Shown: positions 1 to 5,206 of the stretch, piece after piece
How positions within the stretch are numbered: the stretch's first letter is position 1
Layout of the letters: the number at the start of each line of letters is the position of its first letter
Program-made: the position numbers and the translations under genes
DNA from: an uncultured Altererythrobacter sp.
GTDB taxonomy: Bacteria; Pseudomonadota; Alphaproteobacteria; Sphingomonadales; Sphingomonadaceae
DNA: 6,087 nt
Assembly (NCBI GenBank): GCA_946885545.1
Contig: CAMPGP010000138.1
Location: forward strand, 1-6,087
Direction of reading: 5' to 3'
Notes under the pieces: model-generated
Told to the model about the DNA's origin: nothing
Databases searched by the model: none
The model's input: only the letters and a program-made list of their open reading frames with translations

Positions 1-61
1 CTCCCCGACCGGCCTTGGCGAGCGGGGTGCGAGCGGTGGAGACGATGACTGCGTCACGCAT
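1..61 (-). CDS. Thiolase (acetyl-CoA acyltransferase), N-terminus only
   Basis: Reading leftwards from the ATG at 61-59, the first 20 codons give MRDAVIVSTARTPLAKAGRG and run off the left edge. The VIVSTARTP block followed by a glycine-rich turn is the characteristic opening of thiolases, which catalyse CoA-dependent cleavage or condensation of acyl-CoAs in beta-oxidation or ketoacyl metabolism. An AGGA ribosome-binding motif (about 73-70 on this strand) lies roughly 8 nt before the ATG and supports this start. The gene begins 33 nt after the stop of the MaoC-type hydratase, so the two are probably co-transcribed. The catalytic Cys and His residues lie outside the window, so degradative and biosynthetic thiolases cannot be told apart and no gene symbol is given. 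The family call rests on a short but distinctive stretch. Confidence 0.8.
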   Translation of the reverse strand, partial: MRDAVIVSTARTPLAKAGRG

Positions 62-94
62 GGGAAATGTCCTGCTTGGGGGTGTTGTTTCGGA

Positions 95-544
95 TCAGAC
101 GAAGAACTGCATGATCCATTCGGTGATCAGGGCGGGCTTGTCCTCGCCTTCGATCTCGATGGTGATCTCGTGGGTCTGCTGCCACTGGCCGGGACGCTTC
201 TCGGTCAGGTCGATCAGCTTCCAGTGGCCACGGATGCGCTTTCCGCTCTTCACCGGGCTGATGAAGCGCGTCTTGTTGCCCCCGTAGTTGACGCCCATCT
301 TCACGCCCTCAACCTTGGGGAGGTCCGAATTGGCGCTAAGGTAGGGGATCATCGACAGCGTCAGGAAGCCGTGCGCGATGGTGCCGCCGAACGGCGTCAT
401 CTTTGCCTTTTCCTCGTCGATATGGATGAACTGGTGGTCGCCGGTGGCGTCAGCGAACATGTTGATGCGGTCCTGGCCCATCTCGACCCATTCGCTGGTG
501 CCGATGTCCTGGCCGACCTTTGCTGCCAACTCCTGCGGGGTCAT
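95..544 (-). CDS. MaoC-family (R)-specific enoyl-CoA hydratase
   Basis: A 149-residue single hot-dog-fold protein of the MaoC dehydratase family, which hydrates trans-2-enoyl-CoA to (R)-3-hydroxyacyl-CoA in the cytoplasm. The hydratase signature is intact: FADATGDHQFIHID at residues 30-43 carries the expected catalytic Asp36 and His41, followed by the conserved PFGGTIAHGFLTLS segment (51-64). The length fits stand-alone MaoC hydratases such as the mycobacterial Rv0130 type. The reading frame is open from an ATG at 598. I chose the ATG at 544 because AGGAGAGG (555-548) sits 3 nt before it and the MTPQELAAKVG start fits the family, whereas the extra 18 residues upstream look non-coding. A thiolase follows 33 nt downstream, consistent with a small acyl-CoA operon. 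The physiological substrate cannot be read from sequence; fatty-acid oxidation or hydroxyacyl supply are both possible. Confidence 0.93.
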   Translation of the reverse strand: MTPQELAAKVGQDIGTSEWVEMGQDRINMFADATGDHQFIHIDEEKAKMTPFGGTIAHGFLTLSMIPYLSANSDLPKVEGVKMGVNYGGNKTRFISPVKSGKRIRGHWKLIDLTEKRPGQWQQTHEITIEIEGEDKPALITEWIMQFFV

Positions 545-557
545 GCGCCTCTCCTGT

Positions 558-584
558 GCCGCGATTCCGATTGGATTTCGCGGC
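558..584 (-). other. Hairpin just upstream of the MaoC ribosome-binding site
   Basis: A 7 bp perfect inverted repeat (GCCGCGA 558-564 with TCGCGGC 578-584) is extended inside by TCC/GGA (566-568 with 573-575) across a small 1x2 internal loop, leaving a GATT apical loop. It lies between the ligase stop (607) and the hydratase start, ending 2 nt upstream of the AGGAGAGG motif. No T-run follows on the minus strand, so a classical intrinsic terminator for the ligase is not supported. It could be a leader hairpin or a protein-binding palindrome. The structure is seen in the sequence; any function is inference. Confidence 0.35.
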
Positions 585-606
585 GAGTCATGACGCATGA
601 AAGGGG

Positions 607-2004
607 CTAGCGCAACGCGGGCGATCCTGCCGCTACGGCATCGCCGGAACCCGCCGCGGCGCGGCTCCGGCGCCGCGCCCGCCGCGTCTCGCTACCGCGC
701 GAATCGAGCCGGTCGCAATAGGTCGCGAGCCCGATCTGCAAGCCGATCAGCATAAGCACGAAAGGCTGGTAGGCGATCCCCTGGAACACCGCGCCGACGA
801 GGTAGATGACCTGAGCGACCTGCAGCGCGCTGGCGAGCGGCGCCTGCCATTGCTCGCCGTCGCCGGTCCGCGCGCGCCAGCGCCGCCTGATGCGCTCCAT
901 CTGCCACAGCCCGAGCGCATGGATCCAAAGCCACAGGCCGAGGCCCGGCCAGCCCTGTTCGCCGAGCATCTCGAAGATCGCCGAGTGATAGGCGCGCGCC
1001 TTGTCCTCGACCTCCTTGTATTCGACCGAGGTGGTGTTGCCCTCTCCGGCCACGACCGGGAGATCGTAGGTGAAGCTGTTGCCGCGATAGGCGTCGAACC
1101 CGCCGCCGAACGGATTTTCCGACGCATAGTCGAGCGTCCAGCGCCAAACCGCGACGCGGGTCGAGGCCGACTGGTCCTGATCGTGGCTGCCGATCGTCGC
1201 CATCCGCTCGTAGTAGCTCTGCGGCAGGAATGGCAGCGCCATCAGCCCCAGCGCACCGCCCGCGGCGATGAACAGGAGCGGCCGCTTGACCTCGCGCAGC
1301 GCGACCACGCCGAGCACCGCGATGCACAGCAGCCCCGTGCGTGCCTCCGTCCCCACCGGGATCAGCAGGCAGGCGAAGATCAGCGCGTAGCCGAAGGTCT
1401 TCACCCGCCAGTCGGGCGGGAAAACGGTGCCGTGGCGCGTGAACCACACGATCAGCGGGATGATCGCGATCGAGACCGTGGCCAGCGTCGAGCTTTCGTA
1501 CAGCCCCGAGTTGTCGTTGACGAAGAAATAGAGCGAGGCGTAGCCGCCCCCGCCGGTCGCGGTCTTCATTCCCGCGCTGATGATGATCGCGCCGACCGTC
1601 AGCACCATGATCAGCGCCGCGCCCTCCAGCCGCAACCGCGTGGTGAGCGTGAGCGGGAGGAAGATCGCGAACACCAGCGCTTTCCACACCCAGTCCCATT
1701 TCTCCTGCGCCATCAACGGAAAATCGGCCGTCTGCGTGGTCCAGAAACAGTAGAGCAGCAGCAGGCACAACAGCACTTGGCGGAAGGCGAACTTCGCGCC
1801 TTTCTTGCTGTCCGTCAGCAGCCAGCCCGCGAAGGCCGCGCAGAAGGCGATGAACGAGATCGGCAGCGCGGAGGTTATCGACCAGCCGATCTTCTGCGGT
1901 GCGAGAATGTCGATGTAGAGATAGGCGAGCACCCACAGGTAGGGGCGGCGAAAACCGATCGCGAAAAACGCCATGACGAAACCGAACAGCGCGAGGTCAA
2001 GCAT
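607..2004 (-). CDS. Exosortase A-associated O-glycosylation ligase (Wzy/WaaL-like)
   Basis: A 465-residue inner-membrane protein resembling the putative O-glycosylation ligase associated with exosortase A (TIGR03097 type; N-terminal DUF5935-like region plus Wzy_C). Such proteins are thought to polymerise or transfer lipid-linked glycans in the periplasm. About ten hydrophobic helices are visible, near residues 2-17, 21-34, 46-63, 75-90, 107-121, 129-145, 174-188, 204-217, 225-236 and 243-260. A long periplasmic loop (about 262-345) follows, then C-terminal helices. Recognisable elements are VNDNSGLYESSTLA (162-175), TEARTGLL (219-226, the conserved Arg region), STRVAVWRWTL...NPFGGGFDAY (281-306) and AYHSAIFEMLGEQGWPG (338-354), which matches the Wzy_C His motif. 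The tail is Arg/Ala-rich and basic, probably cytoplasmic. I prefer the ATG at 2004 (MLDLALFGF, as in the family) over the one at 2031: the latter has GAGGAG only 1 nt upstream and adds MATAGRTRP. The chosen start overlaps the stop of a small upstream ORF, suggesting translational coupling. The acceptor glycan or protein is unknown. Confidence 0.9.
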   Translation of the reverse strand: MLDLALFGFVMAFFAIGFRRPYLWVLAYLYIDILAPQKIGWSITSALPISFIAFCAAFAGWLLTDSKKGAKFAFRQVLLCLLLLYCFWTTQTADFPLMAQEKWDWVWKALVFAIFLPLTLTTRLRLEGAALIMVLTVGAIIISAGMKTATGGGGYASLYFFVNDNSGLYESSTLATVSIAIIPLIVWFTRHGTVFPPDWRVKTFGYALIFACLLIPVGTEARTGLLCIAVLGVVALREVKRPLLFIAAGGALGLMALPFLPQSYYERMATIGSHDQDQSASTRVAVWRWTLDYASENPFGGGFDAYRGNSFTYDLPVVAGEGNTTSVEYKEVEDKARAYHSAIFEMLGEQGWPGLGLWLWIHALGLWQMERIRRRWRARTGDGEQWQAPLASALQVAQVIYLVGAVFQGIAYQPFVLMLIGLQIGLATYCDRLDSRGSETRRARRRSRAAAGSGDAVAAGSPALR

Positions 2005-2137
2005 CGGCCGCGTCCGTCCCGCCGTCGCCATGCTCCTCGAACGCCGGATCGCGATCGGTTGCGTCGCGCGCCGCCAGCCGCAGCAGCGCGAGCGCGATCA
2101 GCGCGTGGACCAGGGCGAGGGCGAAATAGTCGATCAA
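1997..2137 (-). CDS. Probable small single-pass membrane protein
   Basis: I recognise no family. From a TTG at 2137 the frame encodes 46 residues: a hydrophobic helix (YFALALVHALIALALLRL, residues 4-21) followed by an acidic, charged tail (RDATDRDPAFEEHGDGG...). Support for real coding is compositional. By hand count 39 of 46 codons end in G/C while only about 21 of 46 have G/C at position two, the typical signature of a coding frame here. Upstream of the TTG the same frame contains TTA, AGG and ATA codons and third-position GC falls to about 59 percent, so I do not extend to the GTG at 2224. The stop overlaps the ligase start by 8 nt (ATGCTTGA), typical of coupled genes. Weaknesses are the TTG start and a poor Shine-Dalgarno (GGAAAG about 11 nt upstream). 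It could be a helper of the ligase. Confidence 0.48.
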   Translation of the reverse strand: MIDYFALALVHALIALALLRLAARDATDRDPAFEEHGDGGTDAADA

Positions 2138-2228
2138 GCGAAAGGCTGCTTTCCATATGGCGCGCCAGGCGGGCCTAGCAGCGGGCGGTTGACGCGCCGT
2201 TAAGCTTGTCGTGGCACCACGCACCGCG
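2138..2228. promoter_or_regulatory. Divergent intergenic region between ligase and glycosyltransferase units
   Basis: This 91 bp gap must hold promoters for both directions. On the plus strand TTGACG (2189-2194) is a good -35 match, and 17 bp later TGGCAC (2212-2217) is a weak -10; transcription from it would start only a few bases before the ATG at 2229, giving an almost leaderless message. This fits the lack of a Shine-Dalgarno motif there. On the minus strand the only AT-rich spot is around the palindrome CCATATGG (2153-2160), a possible -10 for the small ORF and ligase. These assignments are weak pattern matches only. Confidence 0.3.
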
Positions 2229-3458
2229 ATGACCCGGGTGCTCCACGTCCTCGATCACTCGCTGCCGCTCCAAAGCGGCTACACCTTCCGCACGCGCGCG
2301 ATCCTGAAGGCGCAGCAGGCGGCCGGGATCGAGGTTCGCGGGATCACCGGGCTGCGCCACGCTGGCGACGGCCCGACAATGGAGATCGTCGACGGTCTGA
2401 CCTTCCATCGCTCGCCGGGCGCGGCGAAAGCCCCCCCTGTCCTGCGCGAATGGCGCGAAATCGGACTCTTTGCGGAGGCCATGGAGCGTGTGATTGGCAC
2501 GTGGCGGCCCGACGTGCTCCACGCCCATTCGCCCGCGCTGTGCGGCATGGCCGCGATGAAAGTGGCGCGCCGCCACGGCATTCCGCTGGTCTACGAGATC
2601 CGCGCTTTCTGGGAGGATGCCGCGGTCGGCAACGGAACGGGTCGCGAAAATTCGCTCAAGTATCGCCTCACCCGCGCGCTGGAAAACCACGTCGTTGCAG
2701 GGGCGGACGAGGTTTTCACGATCTGCGCGGGACTCCGCGAAGACCTGGCTTCTCGCGGCTTCGACCGCGAGTCGATCGGGCTTTCTCCCAATGGCGTCGA
2801 TCTCGCCCTGTTCGGCGAACCGCCACCGCGCGACCACGCGCTCGCCGCGACGCTGGACCTCGGCGACGGACCCGTGATCGGCTTCGTCGGAAGCTTCTAC
2901 GACTACGAAGGGCTCGACGACCTCATCGCCGCACTGCCGCTGCTCCGCGAGCGGCACCCCGGGGCGCAACTGTTGCTCGTCGGCGGCGGGCCGATGGACG
3001 AGGCCCTGCGCGCGCAGACCGCCGCGAGCCCGGCGCGTGAAGCGATCCACTTCACCGGCCGCGTGCCGCACGGCGAGGTCGAGCGCTATTACTCGCTGAT
3101 CGACGTGCTCGCCTACCCGCGCAAGCGCAGCCGGCTGACCGATCTCGTCACCCCACTGAAGCCGCTCGAAGCCATGGCGCAGCGCCGGCTCGTCGCAGCC
3201 TCCGATGTGGGCGGGCATCGCGAGCTTATCGCGGACGGTGCAACGGGAACGCTGTTCGCGGCCGATGATCCCGCCGCCTGTGCCGAAGCACTTGCTCGCT
3301 TGCTAGAAGATCGCGCGGGATGGGAAGCCATGCGCGAGCGCGCCTACCGCCATGTCGCCGCGCACCACGACTGGGCGCGCAACGTCAGTCGTTATCAAGT
3401 CGTTTACCATCACCTGCTAACTCTTGGTGCGAATGGGGCAATTTCCGCCGCGGCCTGA
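2229..3458 (+). CDS. Exosortase A-associated glycosyltransferase, family 4
   Basis: A 409-residue cytoplasmic or membrane-associated GT-B glycosyltransferase that transfers a sugar from a nucleotide-sugar donor, presumably to a lipid-linked envelope glycan. The N-terminus VLHVLDHSLPLQSGYTFRT (4-22) is characteristic of the PEP-CTERM/exosortase A-associated glycosyltransferases (TIGR04063 type). The N-terminal acceptor domain includes RPDVLHAHSP (93-102) and YEIRAFWED (122-130). The donor domain starts after SPNGVD (186-191), with VIGFVGSFYDYEG (216-228), LLLVGGGP (248-255) and TPLKPLEAMA (308-317). In the last of these, Lys311 and Glu314 lie in the nucleotide-sugar-binding region of GT4 enzymes. 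No membrane helix or signal peptide is present. A GTG at 2211 would add six residues, but I chose the ATG at 2229 because VLHVLDHS should lie right at the N-terminus; neither start has a convincing ribosome-binding site. It diverges from the ligase and is followed 33 nt later by the acidic-tail protein. Donor and acceptor specificity are unknown. Confidence 0.94.
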   Translation: MTRVLHVLDHSLPLQSGYTFRTRAILKAQQAAGIEVRGITGLRHAGDGPTMEIVDGLTFHRSPGAAKAPPVLREWREIGLFAEAMERVIGTWRPDVLHAHSPALCGMAAMKVARRHGIPLVYEIRAFWEDAAVGNGTGRENSLKYRLTRALENHVVAGADEVFTICAGLREDLASRGFDRESIGLSPNGVDLALFGEPPPRDHALAATLDLGDGPVIGFVGSFYDYEGLDDLIAALPLLRERHPGAQLLLVGGGPMDEALRAQTAASPAREAIHFTGRVPHGEVERYYSLIDVLAYPRKRSRLTDLVTPLKPLEAMAQRRLVAASDVGGHRELIADGATGTLFAADDPAACAEALARLLEDRAGWEAMRERAYRHVAAHHDWARNVSRYQVVYHHLLTLGANGAISAAA

Positions 3459-3491
3459 TTCATGCGGCGGCCCGCAACGGGGGTGAACGAC

Positions 3492-4976
3492 GTGGCAACC
3501 AGGCATCACGGCCAGAGCGCCAGCAAAGTTCCAGTCAGCCAGCATCCGGTCTTCCCGGCGATCGTCGCGCTATGGTTCGCGGCGCTTCTCGGCATCGGCA
3601 GTCTCTTGCTGCCGGTGATGCTGTTCGAGCGCGCGGTACAGGCTTCGGGCCTCGCCGCCGCCGTGCCCGCCGCGGAGCCACCGCTCGGCGTCACCGCGCG
3701 GATCCTCATCGCGCTGGTCGCAGCCGGGATCGGCGTCCTCACGGGGCTGCTCATCGCGCGCAAGGTCGCAGCGGCGCAACGCGCACCGCAACCGGCCGCC
3801 GAAAGCACACCGCGCGCCTTCGACGACACGCGGTCGCCGCGCCCGATCCTCGCGCACGAAGAACTCGGCGCCGAGGGCTTCGACGAGCCGGTCGAGAGCG
3901 GGCGCACCGCGCCCATCCCTGGCCGCCGCCGCGCTCTGTCGCTGACCAACGAAGGCGAACCGAGCCTGCTGCTCGACAGCGCGCCGCTGCCCGGCAAGGA
4001 CATAGAGATCGTGCTCGAAGCGCCCACGGTCGATGTCGAGCCCGAAGCGGACGATGCGCTCGAGCTCGAGGTGTTCACCGATCTGCCGCCCGTCGCGGAC
4101 TTCGAAAGCCCCCACGACGCCATAACGAATGTCGGCCCCGCCTTCGACGCCTCGCGCTCGTTCGACGAGCCGGAAGCGGCAAGCGAAGACGTTCCGCCGG
4201 TTGAAGCGGATGCCCGCTTCGACCGCGACGATGCAGCGTTCGCGCCTGCCTCCGCGCAGGATCTAACCACCGAAGACCGCCCGCTGGGCGACCTTTCGAT
4301 CTCCGAACTGGTGGAACGCTTCGCGCTCTCGCTCCAGCGCTCGAACGGACGCGCCCAAGCCGCGACCGGGGAGGCGGAGGCGGTGCTCGCGTCCGCCGGG
4401 GAAGCACCGCCCGCGGTGCCGCGCTACGTGCCCGATCTCGGGGTCGAGGCGATCGAGGCGCCACGCTTCGCCGCGCCCGCCGACGAACCCGAACCGGGCT
4501 CGGCATTCGCCTCCGCGCAGGACGAACTTCCAGCCGCGCTTCGTCCCGTCCGCTTCGACGAGGTCGCGGCGGATGACGAAAGCGGAGAGGATCACGACGA
4601 TCTCGCGCTCACGCTCTCGCTGGCGCGCGAAGGCAGGCCGTTCGATTCCCCCGGTGCCGACGAAGTCGCGGAAGACGCTGAATACACCTCGCTCCTCAAT
4701 ATGCGCCGGAGCATCGGCGAAGCGCGCGAAACCATCCGCATCGACGATGAACCCGCCGCCGACGGTGACAGCCAGGTCGAACCGGTTGTGGTCTTCCCGG
4801 GGCAGGACCTCCCGCGCGCCGCGTCGCCTGGCCACACCGAATCCGCAAACGATGTGCGGCCCTTCGCTCCGCCAGCGGAAGTTTCAGCCGCTCAGCCTGC
4901 GTCGAGCCAGGCAGGCGCCGAGCGCGCGCTGCGCGATGCCCTGCAGAAGCTGCAGCGCCTGAGCGGAGCGGCCTGA
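3492..4976 (+). CDS. Unknown protein: two membrane helices plus long acidic disordered tail
   Basis: I do not recognise a family. The 494-residue product has two hydrophobic helices (about residues 21-45 and 69-89), the second ended by ARKVAAAQR, which suggests that the rest is cytoplasmic. The remaining 400 residues are rich in Glu, Asp, Ala and Pro, poor in Lys, lack Cys throughout and look mostly disordered. Short islands break this up: LSISELVERFALSLQR (about 268-283, amphipathic), EYTSLLNMRRSIGEARETI (397-415) and a helical end LRDALQKLQRL (480-490). These could be docking motifs or coiled-coil segments. The start is a choice. GTG at 3492 has a strong GGGGGTGA motif (3479-3486) five bases upstream. 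An ATG at 3462, three bases after the glycosyltransferase stop, has none but could be translated by coupling and would add ten residues. Codon use matches its neighbours. Position suggests co-transcription with the glycosyltransferase and perhaps an envelope or scaffolding role, which is inference only. Confidence 0.85.
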   Translation: MATRHHGQSASKVPVSQHPVFPAIVALWFAALLGIGSLLLPVMLFERAVQASGLAAAVPAAEPPLGVTARILIALVAAGIGVLTGLLIARKVAAAQRAPQPAAESTPRAFDDTRSPRPILAHEELGAEGFDEPVESGRTAPIPGRRRALSLTNEGEPSLLLDSAPLPGKDIEIVLEAPTVDVEPEADDALELEVFTDLPPVADFESPHDAITNVGPAFDASRSFDEPEAASEDVPPVEADARFDRDDAAFAPASAQDLTTEDRPLGDLSISELVERFALSLQRSNGRAQAATGEAEAVLASAGEAPPAVPRYVPDLGVEAIEAPRFAAPADEPEPGSAFASAQDELPAALRPVRFDEVAADDESGEDHDDLALTLSLAREGRPFDSPGADEVAEDAEYTSLLNMRRSIGEARETIRIDDEPAADGDSQVEPVVVFPGQDLPRAASPGHTESANDVRPFAPPAEVSAAQPASSQAGAERALRDALQKLQRLSGAA

Positions 4977-5054
4977 CCGGCCGGCCTTCCCTTCGCTGAC
5001 CCTCGTCGTGGAATTCCAGCCGCCTTTCGCGGGCTCAAGAATTACTAATACCTA

Positions 5055-5075
5055 TGCACTGCCTTCGCAGTTGCA
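5055..5075. repeat. Imperfect palindrome in gltB upstream region
   Basis: TGC-ACTGC (5055-5062) pairs with GCAGT (5067-5071) and, after one bulged T, GCA (5073-5075) around a CTTC loop: eight pairs with one bulge. It contains the first GCCTTCG copy and lies directly downstream of the AT-rich patch at 5037-5055. It may be an operator or an RNA stem at the start of a leader. Confidence 0.4.
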
Positions 5076-5101
5076 AAAACGCCTTCGTGTCGTCATGAAA
5101 T

Positions 5102-5131
5102 GCCTTCGCGATAATTTTCGTGCGCGAAGGC
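5102..5131. repeat. Perfect 9 bp inverted repeat flanking a -10-like box
   Basis: GCCTTCGCG (5102-5110) and CGCGAAGGC (5123-5131) are exact reverse complements separated by 12 bases, ataattttcgtg, so arm starts are 21 bp apart, about two helical turns. The -10-like GATAAT (5110-5115) lies between the arms. A dimeric regulator bound here would cover a promoter, or the RNA could form a 9 bp stem. There is no T-run after it, so an intrinsic terminator is unlikely. Confidence 0.5.
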
Positions 5132-5206
5132 GCGCCACGGGACGCGCTTCGTTGCGGGAGCGGTCGCAAGGCGCGTGCTCGGGCACCTTTGCACGACGGG
5201 GTTTCG

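Larger units (their letters stand above)
4977..5206. promoter_or_regulatory. gltB upstream region with repeated CCTTCG elements
   Basis: The 230 bp gap before gltB has no convincing gene. It has AT-rich patches, unusual for this window, at 5037-5055 (with TAATAC at 5046-5051) and 5110-5119 (with GATAAT at 5110-5115), either of which could be a -10 element; no good -35 is apparent. GCCTTCG recurs at 5061, 5081 and 5102 and, inverted, at 5125-5131. CCTTCGC also occurs at 4990-4996. These sites probably act in transcriptional or leader control of gltB, which is nitrogen-regulated in many bacteria. The regulator is unknown and the functional reading is inference. Confidence 0.5.

Noticed and set aside
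170..610. A 146-residue plus-strand open frame opposite the MaoC gene
   Set aside because: The MaoC catalytic motif and ribosome-binding site are on the minus strand; this is a shadow.
1875..2156. An ATG-started frame at 2156 on the minus strand as the true upstream small gene
   Set aside because: Its product is Arg/Ala-rich and runs deep into the ligase out of frame. The adjacent frame from 2137 has the coding periodicity and the membrane helix.
850..2178. A 442-residue plus-strand open frame opposite the ligase
   Set aside because: Its product is Arg/Asp/Glu/Gln-rich low-complexity sequence with no domain, the usual antisense shadow of a GC-rich gene. The minus strand has clear membrane helices and Wzy_C motifs.
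2175..3218. A 347-residue minus-strand open frame opposite the glycosyltransferase
   Set aside because: The plus strand encodes an unmistakable GT-B enzyme here; the antisense product has no recognisable motif.
3506..4270. A Ser/Ala-rich minus-strand frame opposite the acidic-tail gene
   Set aside because: Low complexity with no motif. The plus-strand frame has membrane helices, a strong ribosome-binding site and good codon use.
4977..4987. CCGGCCGGCC palindrome as a terminator for the acidic-tail gene
   Set aside because: There is no loop and no following T-run, so it does not form a usable intrinsic terminator.
5061..5131. CRISPR-like array before gltB
   Set aside because: The repeat unit is only 7 bp with 13-14 bp between copies, far too short for CRISPR repeats and spacers.
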